From assembly GCA_023101885.1 (NCBI GenBank), contig JALPQD010000223.1, positions 2,901,866 to 2,965,865 on the forward strand: 64,000 bases of DNA. Direction: 5' to 3'. The stretch comes from Typhlomys cinereus (lineage: Eukaryota; Chordata; Mammalia; Rodentia; Platacanthomyidae). A program made the position numbers and the translations under genes. Positions 1 to 13,612 of this stretch are shown piece after piece. The notes under the pieces were generated by a model. That model did not search any database and was not told where the DNA came from. It worked only from the letters and a program-made list of their open reading frames with translations. How positions within the stretch are numbered: position 1 is the stretch's first letter; each line of letters begins with the position of its first letter.

Positions 1-1041
1 ATGGGGGTTTAGGTTCCATGTGGGGTCTTCTTTCACAATTATACTACACAAATAAATATAACGATCATTAACATTAACTGAAAATGGCCATTCACAGTAA
101 CTCCAGCACTCGTTGAGATTTTTCTAGGCCATTTAGAGGCTCAGCTTAATGCTGAAATTTCAGTCTATGGCTTGGTAAGTGCTTTTTCCGTTTAAGAGTT
201 TTTAAATGCATTGTATTTTATTTTTTTAAACAGCAGAGTAAACTTACATACAATCATTAAATATACCAAAAAGAGTCTGACAAGAGTAGGGTATTTGATG
301 CATTCTCCAAAATCTCTCTCTGAGAAACACAGCAAAAAGATTTTCTATCCTTGGATAATACAGGATAGGACTCTAGGACATTCCTGGTCCTAGGGTCAGT
401 ATCAGCCACATCACAAGCAATAGTTATGAATAATACATAGGATGAATTTGGGACATTTTTCACACTTTGCAATATTTGTATATAATGATATAATTTGGGT
501 CCCAAGGAGGGACCCAAAACAAGAAAATTCATTCACATTTCACTTGTACTTTATATGCAGCCTGACTCTTATGAGCTAGTTATTAATAGATTTTGTGCAT
601 GAAGCTAAGTTTCATGGTGTGGAATTTTCCACTTGTGGCAAGATGTTGGTGAGCAAAAAGCATTGGATCATTTTAGACTTCAGGTTTTTAGTCAGGAATC
701 CCCAACCTGATGCTCTTGTAAACTGCAGCTGATGTTCTAGTCCCAGTTTCAGTGACACTGAACAAATTCTGTGCACAGTTTTAAATGGTGAAAGAGCGCC
801 ATGTCCCCCCAGAGCATGACGGTCTCGCATGGTCACTGGCTTGTCATTCAGCCTTACCTAGTCTTTTCCTTAGACCATTATGACTAGACAGAGGTGGAGG
901 AATCAAAACTCTTCATTTTTCAGGATACCTGTTTCCTGGCTGCATCCTCACATATTTTGAATGGAGAAAACTCTAACAGGTTCATGGACAACAGCGCCCT
1001 AGTATGACTCCTTCTCATCTTGATACTCTAACTGAACGCTG
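1..1041. other. Unique AT-rich DNA, no gene seen
   Basis: I see no repeat family, conserved coding stretch or RNA gene here. Open frames are short and lack recognisable protein similarity. Confidence 0.5.
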
Positions 1042-1412
1042 TGTATTAATTACTTTTCTCATCACTGTGACAAAATACCTGACAAAAGTAACCTAAGGAT
1101 GAAGGGTTTATTTTGGCTCATAGTCCAAGGGTGTAGTTCATCATGGTGAGGAAGGGACGGACAAGAGTTCAAGGCAGCTGGGTTCATACACACTTAACTG
1201 GGAAGCAGAGAACAATTCTAATGCTCAGCTCCCATCTCTTTTATATTCAGTCAGGACCCAACCCACAGAATCCTACTATACCTACTGTTAGGGTGGGTCT
1301 TTTCCACTTCCATTAAGTCAACCTAATAACTTCTTTATAGATACACCCAGAAGTTTCTTTTCTACTTGTTTGTGGGATAACACCAAGTTGACAATCAATA
1401 TTAACCATCACA
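1042..1412 (-). mobile_element. MaLR-type LTR, minus orientation
   Basis: The block starts TG and ends CA, as LTRs do. It contains hallmarks I associate with a common rodent MaLR-type LTR read in reverse: GGGTTTATTTTGGCTCATAG, CATCATGGTGAGGAAGG, a GGGTGGGTCTTTTCCAC segment, and an end reading AAGTTGACAATCAATATTAA. About 371 bp is a normal solo LTR length. I do not see a clear target-site duplication. A plus-strand relative lies at about 63067-63425. The exact subfamily is not assigned. Confidence 0.7.
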
Positions 1413-3639
1413 AAAACCTCATCCATTTCTTCAAAAATAACTATCAAATGTCTCTCGTGGTGCCAATAATATGTTTGCTGTCAGGAATCAAGGTGAAAAA
1501 CATTTCTGATATGGTAGAGCATATGCCATCTTGCTTCTAAGCATCCGTTGCAAGTAGGATAATCAGTTATTTAAATAAGAATTGCAGAAGCATCAAATTA
1601 GCTACAAAATTATTGTTAACTTGCAATAGCCTCAAATTAATTGGAGATCACATTCATTTTCACAGTCATAGTTAAAATTTGGTTTAGACCTTCTTCACAT
1701 TCATGTTGTGACTGATCTGAACTCGGCTCACATTAACAGTCCCACTGGGTAGATTTCCCGCCAAGTCAAACACACCACATCCAGCAGGGAGCCTTGGCTT
1801 TTCCTCCATCAACCTTGGTCCAGACGAACTCATTTCAGGCGGTGTGTACCACCACCCAGCCAGCTGCTAAAATTCGAAACCAAGGACTTTCCTGAATTCC
1901 TCCCAGCCCCTCCCTACCACATTCCACATCAAATCCATCTGCAAAGCTGTGGATTTCTTCTCCAAAATCCATTTGAAAGCATGTTCTTTTTCACTGTGCT
2001 GGTCCCAGCCCCTCCCTCATTCCAGCAACCTCCTAACCCATCCTCCCTTCTCTGTCCCCAAATGCCTCCTAAGCCACCCCTCCTTACCAATTTGGCCTTA
2101 GATGCATCATTTAAGTCAGCACCCCAGATTTGCGATGCTCCTTTGCACAGCATTTTAATGACTGTCCATTGCACTTTGAACAAAGGCTGAAGTCTACAGA
2201 AAAAGAATGAAGCCTCTCATTTATGGCAACACTGGTGGAAAAGGAGAGGAAATTGTGTTAAGTGAAATGAACAGATGCCAAGCATTCTCACTCAAGCGCA
2301 AAGAAGCTGATTTCACTGACACGAAGAAGTGAATAGGGATTGTTGGAGGCCAGGAACGGTGGGGAGGGGCAGAGGAAGGTTAGGAAATAGCCTTATGGAA
2401 GAAATAAGTTCTATGATTCCAATTTCTCAAATGCAATGTGGGGGTTGTGAAAATTTGGGGGACAATACAAGATTTCTGAGTGCACATTAGCCAAATTAAT
2501 TCATAAGCAAAAGTATAGTGAGTCTGGGCTATCCCTGGTATGGTTTCCCATGAATTGCATGCACTTGGACTTAACTGCAAACTTGGTTCTGAATACGTGG
2601 CATGTCACTGTGCACTGAACATGCTCCCATACAGTGCCATAGATGCTGCCTGGAACATGGCAGCTCACAGTAAAGACTAAGGCACGTCATGAATGGTGAT
2701 ACTTTTTACCACACACACCAAGTTTGCTGCTTCCATAGAAACACAATGGTTTAATTACAAAAAACTGCAACTGTTAATATTTCCCCACCATGATTTCCTC
2801 CATATGTATCAAATCAGTGTAACTGTGGGTTGGATTATATTAGAATATTGGATTTTAAGGATTATTTGAGTTGCTGACTTGAGCTTCATTAAAAAAAATT
2901 ATTCAGTGAATTTTGGGTTGGAATCAGGACAGTATTTCCAACAATTACTATCATGGTTATAAACATACTTATGATGATTTGAACTATCTATTTATTTAGG
3001 CAAAGCAGCATCCTCGGTATCAACTATTCAGTCAAGATTTAATTCTTTATATTAAAACAAATAAGCACAGTTGTGTCTTAAGAATGTAAATTTGCTTTCA
3101 TCTTTAATAGATGGCAAAGTATGCATGTAGCAAAAAATTGAATAATTCTTTAGTTAAATCATTAAAATAATTATCTTTATGATTTATCATAATTAAATGT
3201 TTGATTGGCATGTCTACTTTATATGCCATTATGCATGGAGCCAAATAAAATTTTCCCTAGCAAAAAGGTGTCGTAGGTAGACAAAGTTTATGAAGTGTTG
3301 GTCTACAGCACAATAAGGTGATCACGGTTACAAAAATGCATCATGCATCTGAAGAAGCACTAGAAGAGAGACGTTTGACATTCCAGTGGGAGGTGGGAGA
3401 AAGGATTCCTAAGAGGCAGCTCAAGCCCTGCTCCTCTGTGCAGCATTTCAGACTTCCAGTTAAGCTAGATATTACCTTCTGGTTGCTGTCTGTTAACTGA
3501 TACTACAGTCAAAGAGGACTAGGGCGCTATTTACTAAGCTGTGAATGTGTTTTCATGGCTTTGAATCCTCTTGACACATGGCACACATTTGCTGAATGTC
3601 AGCACTACCCTTATTTCTGTAGCACTTCTTACATGAGCC
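1413..3639. other. Unique AT-rich DNA, no gene seen
   Basis: No repeat family or gene is recognisable. The pyrimidine-rich piece near 1980-2190 gives short open frames on both strands but no protein family I know. Confidence 0.45.

Positions 3640-3699
<60 letters not shown>
3640..3699. repeat. (CT)n(CA)n compound microsatellite
   Basis: A run of about 13 CT units passes directly into about 17 CA units. Open frames crossing it are low-complexity artefacts. Confidence 0.95.
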
Positions 3700-3700
<1 letters not shown>

Positions 3701-3927
3701 TCATACCAATATTTGCAGTTGAGATAATAGTGATGGTGAGGATGAAGAACACCAGCCCCTCTGAGGCAGTGAGAGGCTTCTGTGAAAATAGGACTTGGAA
3801 TCCTGGGTGACCGCAGCACGTCCCCTTGTGTCATCCACCACAGACTTGCAGTCCTCTCTCCCATGGTACAGAGGCATGCTTTTGTTACTCTCTTATCTAC
3901 GTCACAGAACTTTCATAAAGAGTATCG

Positions 3928-4005
3928 ACTCTGCTGCAGGCCATTCATTTCTACATCTCCCTTACACTCTGCTGCTGGCCACTCACTTGCCTGGGTCTCC
4001 CTCAC
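3928..4005 (+). repeat. Imperfect tandem duplication, about 40 bp unit
   Basis: Two adjacent segments share the pattern CTCTGCTG(C/G)CTGGCCA(T/C)TCA...TCTCCCT(T/C)A, so a unit of about 40 bp appears twice with mismatches. No function is suggested. Confidence 0.5.
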
Positions 4006-4330
4006 ATCTTTACTTCCCTGGGCATCCAGTTTTGGGAATCTCAACTACTTTTTCTCACAGTGCACAGCAATTCTTGACCAGCCTATGACTGAACATAGAT
4101 GCTTTGGCCACTCTGGCTGGCACATGTTTAAGGAGTGGGAATTCTAACAACCTTGGCTTTAAGAGTGAAAGGGACAAACTAAAATGCTTCAGGAATGGTT
4201 TTAAAATATTAAGGATGGGTTTGTGCTAATTTGACCAAGCAGTATATTTCAATGAGTAAGGTAAATGTGCCCAATTTTAAAACACTTTGTCTGTACAACA
4301 GAAATATATCCTTGTACCACTGATGTACTG

Positions 4331-4331
<1 letters not shown>

Positions 4332-4379
<48 letters not shown>
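4332..4379. repeat. (TG)n microsatellite
   Basis: An uninterrupted TG run of about 23 units. The flanks on both sides (3700-4331 and 4380-5500) look unique and show no gene. Confidence 0.95.
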
Positions 4380-4382
<3 letters not shown>

Positions 4383-5500
4383 ATCCAGTAAAACTTAAGA
4401 ATCTAAGAGAGAAGATTCCTCCTCTCAAATCATTGGACTCTGACATGAAACACCTCGCCGGGACCTTGCCGTCTTATTTAATCCACACTAAGCACATGAT
4501 TTACCTAAGGAATTGAGTATTGAAGCGATGCACAGAGAGGAGAAGAAGAACCATAATCCAAACCTTCTAGCCAGCAGCAGTGCTGACACACAGTCCGGGG
4601 AAACAAGAAATGAGTGAAGTGAGTGTGGCTGATTCCATATTCTTTTATGAAAGGCCAAGTACTCAGAGATAAAAGTTTAGGAAATACCAACAGGCAGCAA
4701 TTTCCTCTTCCACCTGGCATACACGAACAAGTAGGAAAATAATACCTTTGGAATATCTTCTATAAGCTCAACTCACCTCAGAGTTGGAACTTTTTGATAT
4801 CATCAGGTGTACAATATTGAACCACAAATGAAAAGGTCACCATTTAGATGTGCATTTAACGCATGGTAAGTGAAGAGGCAGACCTAGGTTCTGGCTCATA
4901 AAATGTACTTCCCCAATCCACACATTACCACATGAGAATTTCAGGGTGGGTCTTTGGCTGGGGTGCAGTGCCTCTGTGTAGCAGGAAGGTCTATCTGCTG
5001 CAGAACCACGTACCTTCATTCGTGTGTGATTACCATTGAAGTTAGCAGAATGTTGACATGGAAGAAGTGATATCGTGGCCATAGTTAGGCAGCACTGCCT
5101 CCAAGACAACCTGAAAGTTCATTCTGTATCAAATTTCAGATTTTTGGAAACTGCTTCTGTGTGTTTAATGTCACAATAACAAAACATCTCAAAACATAAA
5201 CCACATAAGAGCCAGACACATAGAGCCCATTCCAGAATGAAACTGCTCTTTTGTGTGAACCAGCAGCTCTTAGCTGCTCTCTGAGGAGGTCAAAACTTGA
5301 TTGAAAATTGACACACCCCTTGACAAGCCTGGGATACACCACCTAATGAGTACAGAGTCACTGAATGTTGAGAATGTGAAAGACTGACAAAGGCAGGTTC
5401 TTTCCCAACATTCAGCCAAAAACATTATGTCCAGCCTTAATCATCAACAAATTTAAGCAAACACTGTGCTAAGATGAAACCGAATGGGAAAGAGGGCTCA

Positions 5501-5808
5501 TGTTTTGAATGTGAGCTATTCCCAGCAGGCCCATGTTTTACATTTTAAGTCATGGCACCTTTAGGAGGTGGACCCTTTCTGGAGGGAGGGCCTTGAGGTT
5601 AGATAACCCTGCCCAACTTGCAGTCTGTTCTTGCAATTTGCTCCTTGTTTTCTCTTGCCCCCATGATTGTTTCTGCATTCTGCCATAAATTTTGTGGCAT
5701 AATGGGCTGTATCTTCCTCTAGAATCATAAGTCAAATAAATTCCTTCTCTCCCCTTGAGTTGCTTGAGTCTAAATGTTGTCTCACAGTGGTAGAAAGTTT
5801 TGAAGAAA
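5501..5808 (+). mobile_element. MaLR-type LTR, plus orientation
   Basis: The block begins TGTTTTGAATGTGAG, continues through GGCACCTTTAGGAGGTGGA and GGCCTTGAGGTTAGATAACC, and ends with CAAATAAATTCCTTCTCTCC then a CACAGTGGTAGAAAG-type 3' end. This order matches a widespread mammalian MaLR (MLT1/ORR1-like) LTR, including the AATAAA-containing end. Open frames through it are incidental. The subfamily name is not certain. Confidence 0.7.
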
Positions 5809-5809
5809 G

Positions 5810-6404
5810 TAATGTCAAGAGAGATGCAAATTGTGAACGTCCAGCTTATGATGGTCCAAAGGGGAACAGAGACTGTATTGAGAAGTGGAATAAGGTAATT
5901 GGAGTATTGCTTTGACAAGTTTTGTCCTTGTTTTGAAGCTTACCTAAAGTTAAAGTGTTTGGTGAAAAAATTTGAAGATAGTTTTGACAGTGTGACATGG
6001 ATACTTTTTAACACTCTTATTTAGATTTATGATAAAAAGAGCCGGAAACCAGGCAAAAAGAAAATAAACCTGTTCATAGGTCTCTCTTCCTTCCCCAAGC
6101 CACTGAACTCACAGAGAAGCAGCAGTATCTCTGCGTAAGGATGAGGAATGGTAATGTCTACATATTAAGTTACATTCACCCTTCTCCCAAATTGCTTCTG
6201 CTGAGACCTACTGATCTTCTCATTGCTACACATTAGTGAAAGTAACATAAAAACTGTTGAGTGTTTTAAAAAAATTCTTTAGTGTTGCCTATTAGGCACT
6301 TTAATTATTTCTAAATTGTGTGTCATTTGTTCAGATTATAACTTCCAGGTCAGTAAGCAGATTTCTCTCATAGCAACGTGTAATGTCAAGAGAGATGCAA
6401 ATTG
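5810..6404 (+). repeat. 24-bp exact direct repeat flanking 547 bp
   Basis: The 24 bases at 5810-5833 (starting TAATGTCAAGAGAGATGC) occur again, identically, at 6381-6404. The first copy directly follows the MaLR-like LTR end. The second follows a CATAGCAACG string that also resembles an LTR end. The DNA between (5834-6380) is AT-rich and unclassified. It may be a local duplication or a very long target-site duplication. I cannot decide which. Confidence 0.7.
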
Positions 6405-6529
6405 ACAAAATGATGTAATTCAGGACCAACTGCCATTCCCAGGTGCACAGCAAGCCAGTTCACCTTAGATCAGAGCGCGTGCCCTCGGTGCATGGACAGG
6501 GGTCAAGCTGAGAGCTGCTTCTGTCTCCC

Positions 6530-6966
6530 TGTTACAGCTGGCCTTCATGGTTGCTGATAAATCACCATAAAATGGCTTAAGGGAACAGGGGGTTTATTTT
6601 CTCTTATTAATGTCCAGTTACAGTTCTCAGTCCAGCTTGACAGGAGAACTCATACCAACACCAGGGCCGAGGGAACTGGCCACACCATTACTGCGTAACA
6701 GCTGAGAGGACAATCCTTACTTGCTAGAGCAACATGTCTGGCCAAGTATACACAAAGATGCCAACTTTCTCTACCACCTCTCTGTATTTTATTCCAGTGT
6801 CTAGTCCCACCCATCATGGGCTGGGCCTTCCCCATCAGCTAGACAATCTCCTGCAGGTTTGCTCTGGGCTTTTGCTCTGTGTTTAACTCAACCACTAATT
6901 CTCTGCAAATGTGCCCAGAGTTCAAACCCTCAACTGTCAAGTTGCCAACTGTGCCTCACTATGACA
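6530..6966 (-). mobile_element. Decayed MaLR-type LTR, minus orientation
   Basis: The block carries GGTTTATTTTCTCTTATTAA, TAGTCCCACCCATCATGGGC and an AACTGTCAAGTTGCCAAC end. These are in the same order as the LTR at 1042-1412 but more diverged. The limits are approximate. Confidence 0.5.
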
Positions 6967-8850
6967 CTCCCCTTCCTAAAAGTGGGCACACATTACCATG
7001 TGCTTCCCTCAGAGAGGAGAGCACTCAGGCTTGCGAACAGGACAACAGACCAGTATGCATCAAATCTAATAGGAATAGAAATTCGCTCTTACCTCTAAAG
7101 AAAAATCCATAGAACACAGGAAAGTAAGTTTAGGATGATTCAATCAATGTCATGCAAAGCTGTCTTCTGGAACTGCGTACTAAATAAGTGATGTATACAT
7201 CTATTAGTACACTGACTCCTGAAAGGAAAGGAAACTGATCCCGATAGCCCAGGAGTCCTTCCTCTAATGAGCAGTAAATAACAGTTATATTCCAAATATT
7301 TCTTGTTCTGTTTCTATTGCTATCAGCAAATGGCACTGACCACTTGACAAGTTACAAGTGAAGAGGGAGCATGTTCTGATTCAAGGTCAGGCTGGTCTGG
7401 TGATGATCATTCATGTAGCAGTTACATTCACCTGCCAATCCATTCATTATGTGCACAGGTTACTCACCATGAGGATACAGCCTTAAAGACCCCTTGAGGT
7501 CTTTCACCTGGTACCACTGCCTAATAACTTACCATGGGAATGAAGTCTCAAAATGGGTCTCGGAGGGACTATGATAACTCAAAGAAAGCAGAGCATCAAT
7601 TTAAAATCCTTGGCACTCAATATCTGTGTCAGTTGTAAAGAAGCCAAGGCTGGAACAGGCACAGAGGTGAGAGCACCCAGTCTACTGTATGCTGAAGTCA
7701 CCCAAAGTCTTTTGGAATAAGGAGTTTCTGCCTTCACCTGGGGAGACTGACTTAACTGGAGATTAGGTTGGAGTTCATGGTGATCCAGCAGGCCAGCAGC
7801 ACAGAGAACCTTGGCTTCTGTTAAATGAATTAGTTTTCTTGGAAGCCTTAAATTCTATCGGATGCCTAAAATGAACAAAGCAGTTTTGTCTACTGCATTC
7901 ACTGAAGAATGCCGAGAATGTGTCCTTCTCCTGGGGATGAATAAGCCAAACTGATCCCAGTTACAGCACGAAGAATCACACACTTCTGAGAAACCTACTG
8001 CTTGTCATCAAAATATCAGAATTCAGTGCATAAATATTTCTGTCTTTAACTTGGTCCTGAAATGCTTAGGGTTTTCTATGAATCCATTAGATATAATTGT
8101 AGGAATATGGGTATTAAATTTACCCTGACTTATTCTTCCCTTACTATTTATTATTTTGTGCTATGATTTATATATCATATATAGTGAGTCACTCTGCCTT
8201 GTATCTGATTTAAAGTAAGATAGGAGAAAAGAAAATTTTTCTAAACCAAAGTAGTGAATTTTTGAGGGTAGATTTTACCAGCAAACTTCCGTGTTCCAAT
8301 TAAGTTTATCTTATGGAATAAATTGCAGAAAAGGTATCATCAAAAGCAAAATTACCACTGATGACTTCTTTGTGGCCTTTACCATTGAGAATTTAAGATC
8401 TATAAAAATCTTTAAAATCTTATAATTATGTTATGATAAACAGAAGATCTCTTCAAGTTCAGAGTCAGAACTTTTAAAAGCATGGTTGGCTCCTGGATTA
8501 TAAAATGTAACCTCGAAATGTGGGCTTCGATTTGTAACTTTTATCACAAATAACTGACATTTCTGCCACGATTCATGATGTCTATTTAAAGAATATATCC
8601 TAGGAAACATGAGGGAGAACAGGAAGCAGGGATGAAAGTTTTATTAGTGATTTATCAGTTTGTAAACATAGTGAACTAAAAACCCATTACTGAGCTGTCC
8701 CCCTGTGTCCTATAAAAAGAGAATGAAATCTAGCTACAGTGCATGCTTACAAAAAAAAATTCTGAGCAGTCAGAGACGGATTAAACTGTGAAGTATGGGT
8801 TTTATGTCCTACATGGGAATTGTTGCAGATTGGGTTGAGAGAGAATTTTA
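6967..8850. other. Unique DNA, no gene seen
   Basis: No repeat family, RNA gene or protein similarity is recognisable in this AT-rich stretch. Confidence 0.45.
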
Positions 8851-8920
8851 CAGAGAGAAAGAGAGAAAGAGAGAGAGAGAAAGAAAGAAAGAGAGAAAGA
8901 AAAAAAGAGAGAAAAAGAGT
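8851..8920 (+). repeat. Purine (GAGA/GAAA) simple repeat
   Basis: About 70 bp of almost pure A/G, made of GA and GAAA units. It produces Lys/Arg/Glu-rich frames on one strand and Leu/Ser/Phe-rich frames on the other. These are not genes. Confidence 0.9.
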
Positions 8921-9744
8921 TCTTTTTCTGCTTCCAAAAGGCCCCTGTATGTCCCAGGCCTCCTTTATATGTTCTCGGCTCAAACAACAGACCTAGCGGA
9001 AGGACAAGGAAAATCCCACCCATAGAAATAACTATGTAGTTAGAAATTAACTGTGTGTGATAGGCTATGTGAAGCTTTTGAGATTTCCCATCTGAATAGA
9101 CTTTAGTTGTTTTCCCTAAGTAATTTTATTTCCAAGTGCAACTTTCTCCAAGTAAAAACTATTTTTGACCTGAATTAAGATTCAGAATAATAATTTGAAT
9201 ATCCTCTTACAACATACATATACGCATTCACAAAGCTGAACTTCTAAGTTAAGCAAATCTGGGATGTGGTGAGGCATGATTATGACAGGATCACACTTTT
9301 TTTACTTTGACTCAAAGCACTGAAAAAGGCATCTAAGTACAGTCAAGCAAAATCAGCATCTCTATAACTTTTTTTTAATTCTCTAGTCACCAAAACCATA
9401 ATAAAATGACAATCACAAGTATCATATATCACCTATTCCCATATTCAGAACACTGTTTTCATATTGTACATTGTTATTGCTTGCAACACAAAGCCACAAG
9501 CATTCAGATTGCCTAGTCGAACAACATTATTTGTCATTTGCATTTTTCTTCCTTAATTTATAACCCCAAGTCACTCAATGACAGGAAATGAAAAGGAACT
9601 ATTTTCATGTCCAGCATAAGTCAGGCCCTTATTTAAAAACTGTCATCCATTGCAAAGTTCCAGGTTCACGGAATTTTCTTCTGCACACCCATCTGGGTTC
9701 TGAGAGGTAGAATGTTCCCACGGGATGTAAACTCACGTGCATGA

Positions 9745-9925
9745 GAGCAGGAAGTGGTGTGGCGGTTAGGGTGGAGCTTTGAACTAGAACTCTATCTTGT
9801 GGACCCCTCCCTGCTCTGCCACTTGCTTACCATGTGATTATGTAGATAATCTGACTTATAGTCTCTTCCCCAGTACTATAGAGCCTACAAGGGTAGTTTT
9901 AAGAGATAAGCTAGACATTTTTAAA
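9745..9925 (+). mobile_element. MIR SINE (ancient tRNA-derived)
   Basis: GTGTGGCGGTTAGGGTGGAG, then CCCTGCTCTGCCACTTGCTT, then ACCATGTGATTATG and a CCTACAAGGGTAGTTTTAAG end follow the order of the mammalian MIR consensus (head, CTCTGCCACTTACTAGCTGTGTGA core, 3' part). The copy is diverged, as expected for an ancient family. The flanks 8921-9744 and 9926-10548 show nothing recognisable. Confidence 0.8.
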
Positions 9926-10544
9926 CTTTAAAAAATATATAAAGGGTTATGCTTCATTTTTCCATTTTTTTCAAGGCCTCCAATTTCTTTTAGGTAAGAG
10001 GAAGAGAGTAAGAATTGTGACACTAAAAGCACTGCAGCCTGCAGTGGGAATACACAAGGGGAAGTCCATGTGTCTGAGCAAGGAATCCTGCTTATAACAT
10101 GTCCAATTCTCAACATGAGTCCCAACAGTCAAACTTGCAAAGCAGCTAAGATTCTGTATAGAAACTAAAACAAAAGAGAAAAAAGGGAAGGGAAAGAAGC
10201 AGTGGCAATGCATATGTAACTTAAAATGATCAGTAGGGACATAAAGACGCACAGGCAGGACCACCTGCCTAACTGATTAGGTGCCAGCATGCACTGTAAC
10301 AGGTAACACAACACTGATTGCTATAGTGAGAGAGAAAAACAGCTGTGCCAGCTGCAGGATATTCGAGACAGTCATTGGACAGATTTCCCTGAAGCCAGGC
10401 TTCTCTGAGGAAGGTTTTTGTGATGTTGCTTTGGGCCCTTTAGATCCTCCACAGTGCTTTCCTTTTTGCAATATTTAAGCCAATGTGCCAAAGCCTTCCT
10501 CACTCTCTCATCCTCTTTACCTGTCTTAAGTTGAATTTATTGTA

Positions 10545-10548
<4 letters not shown>

Positions 10549-10591
<43 letters not shown>
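10549..10591. repeat. (CT)n microsatellite
   Basis: An uninterrupted CT run of about 21 units in otherwise unique DNA. Confidence 0.95.
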
Positions 10592-10593
<2 letters not shown>

Positions 10594-10937
10594 TACCATG
10601 AACCATCAACCCTCTAAGGATGAAAAACTTATACAAGTTAGCTAAAATACTATGTTAAGATCCCCCACAGCATTTATCTTCCTGGTGAATTATTCATTCT
10701 TTTTTAAATCTAAATGTCACAATTTATTTATTATCACGATTACAAACAATAGAGTGCAGGGTAGGCAAACAAAATAAGGAAGCACCTTTTCCCATTTGCC
10801 AGATGTAGCATTTTACCTTTTTTAATATGCAGATTGACTTAATTCATTAACTTGAAAGCTGGACAACAGTAAATCTTTGTATTAAATGGTTCTTCCATAG
10901 CCTTCCAAATACTGTAACTATGTAACTGCCCACTAGA

Positions 10938-11059
10938 GCAGGAAGTGCAGGCCACTGATGTTTTTACCTGGCATTTTTACGTGAGACTTGAGATCTGAAC
11001 TCAGGACCTTCTGCTTTGTGAGACAGAGTCCTAACCCATGAGCCATCTTTCCAGGCCCC
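10938..11059 (-). mobile_element. B2-superfamily SINE fragment (head part)
   Basis: Read on the minus strand this gives GGGGCCTGGAAAGATGGCTC, the Pol III A/B-box head, then CCTGAGTTCAGATCTCAAGT and a body matching the other lineage SINEs of the window. Only the 5' half is present. The copy is diverged. Confidence 0.8.
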
Positions 11060-11116
11060 AAAAATTTTAATAAGGGTTTAGGTTCATCACTGTGTTGTAA
11101 GTGCTGTTCATATAAA

Positions 11117-11375
11117 TTTTCTTATTTATTTTTATGTGTGTGTGTCTGCACGTATGTGTGTGCTCGTGGAGGCCCAAGAGTGATTTTGGAAATCATCTTG
11201 GATTGCTCTACCTCCTTTTTGTTTCCCTCTGGGATTTCTCAGGTTCTGCATTCCAGAGTCAGAAGTATAGGCCACCACCATTTCTGTTTGGTGTTTTTAC
11301 ATGGGATCCAGGATCCAAACTCAGGTTCTTCTGCTTGGCAAGCAGAATCTTAATTCCTGAGCCATCTTCAGTCCT
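11117..11375 (-). mobile_element. B2-superfamily SINE, near full length
   Basis: The minus strand runs from a GACTGAAGATGGCTCAGGAA head through TTTGGATCCTGGATCCCATG and a body with GGTGGCCTATACTTCTGACT to a (CA)n tract and an A-rich AATAAATAAG tail. It is the older variant of the family seen at 15233 and 32910. No convincing target duplication is visible. Confidence 0.85.
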
Positions 11376-11952
11376 AATATCAATTTTCACATTAATCACA
11401 TTGATCAGACACTTCTTGGTAAGGCAGGAATTGTTAAAAACTATCTGTGAACCCAAGCCATGAGCAGTCACAACTACTGCTACATAAAAATATAACCATG
11501 CTCCTGAGCACTGATGGAAACCGCTGTGCCAGATCCCTTTTCAGAGCACTAGAGGTCCCACAACCAGTGCTGTCATGTTCAGCGAACCTCCAGTGTACGT
11601 CATGTCCTTTGTGGCAAAAATCAAGATACAGGCAACTCTGATCATGGTGCCCAGTTTATCATTATTTATATCCAAGGTTCTAAAGCTGATTCCATACCAT
11701 GTATTACAACTATAACCCCAAGAACTTGTTCAATTTTTGCACACCAAGTTCCTATAAGATGCCAGAACCAAGTGAGAAATCATCTCAAAGCAGGAGTGAT
11801 AATTCATCTTTTAGAGGAAAAGCTCAAGAAGGAAGGAACAGCACTTTCCTTCCTCATCACATCCCATGATTATCTTCATAGTTTCAGTTGTAAAAATCCA
11901 GTCTTCTCAATTTCCTGATGTGAGGAATCCATTTTCAAGGTGAAAGGCAAGG
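11376..11952. other. Unique DNA, possible pseudogene 3' UTR
   Basis: The part nearest 11952 may be the 3' untranslated tail of the minus-strand TRIAP1 copy, but I see no clear poly(A) remnant on the minus strand. Otherwise nothing is recognisable. Confidence 0.35.
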
Positions 11953-12689
<737 letters not shown>

Positions 12690-12850
12690 GTAGAAAAGTA
12701 CATTTTCATCTCATAATTTCACAGGCTCCAATTCCAGGTAGACTGGTTCTATTCCTTTTGGGTCTGTGGTGAGGGAGCACCTCATGGTGCGGAGTGTGTG
12801 AGGAACAGATGCTCGAAGGATACAAAAGGCAAAGCTTGGGGTCCTGGTAG
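12690..12850 (-). mobile_element. Probable MaLR LTR fragment
   Basis: CATCTCATAATTTCACAGGC, then GTGAGGGAGCACCTCATGGT, then AAAGCTTGGGGTCCTGG follow the order of a reversed MaLR-type LTR, but with strong divergence and no ends. The assignment is tentative. Confidence 0.35.
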
Positions 12851-13512
12851 GTGGCCTGTTTAAGCCCCACTTGCTAAAAGTTTCTGGTATTTGTCAATAT
12901 GGTCACAGGCGAGCAGTCATACCTTCAATTCATGGGGACATTCTGATTGAGCTGTAGTCTGTCTTGAGTACTAACTTGGAAACTCTCCAATATAGATTAG
13001 CAAGCTGGTATGTATCTATGAGAACACATGTTCTCTCTGTTACATCCTATTGTCTATGTTAAACTGCCCTGTTAACTGACAATGCATTTTTAGGACACAA
13101 TTAAATTCATCTATGTAGATATTTTTCCAGCTGCTCTTCAGGAAGAGCACAAGAGCTTCTGGCTTGCAGTGCTATGCAGTTATGGAATGTCATGCATTCA
13201 GAAAACACAACTGAATTCTATCCATGAACTTCCACATTAAAATTTCTCAGCAATACTCTTTGTAAGTAAAGTGGTGGTGATTTCCCTTTCTGAAATCTTT
13301 GGTTCCCACTTCTATAATTATCGTCCATACAAAAAAGTGAACTTTCATTTTGCTATTAGGTCACTTCTGACAGTAGAAGCACTCCTTTTCCTAATAATTC
13401 TAATTTTTATGAAGCTAAATTCTAGTATTCTTTTTTCTAAAAAAAATCATGCTATTTCACAATTATAATCCTAAAATGACATCCAAAATCAAGAGTTACT
13501 TAAAATTTCTCC
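12851..13512. other. Unique AT-rich DNA
   Basis: Nothing is recognised apart from short open frames. Confidence 0.4.
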
Positions 13513-13563
13513 TTTTTTCTAGAAAATTATGAATGGAAACATGATTTTTCTAGAAAATTATGA
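13513..13563 (+). repeat. 19-20 bp direct repeat
   Basis: TTTTTCTAGAAAATTATGA occurs at 13514-13532 and again at 13545-13563, 31 bp apart. This is a small local duplication just upstream of the CTCF-type motif. Confidence 0.85.
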
Positions 13564-13612
13564 TGAAACTAAGTGAAGAACCTTCAGTGGAACCGGTTTT
13601 TTGGACAGAATG

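Noticed and set aside
3534..3864. Minus-strand frames of 72 and 103 codons
   Set aside because: They cross the (CT)n(CA)n microsatellite and owe their length to Cys/Val and Arg/Glu repeats.
5550..5918. 122-codon minus frame
   Set aside because: Most of it is antisense to a MaLR-type LTR.
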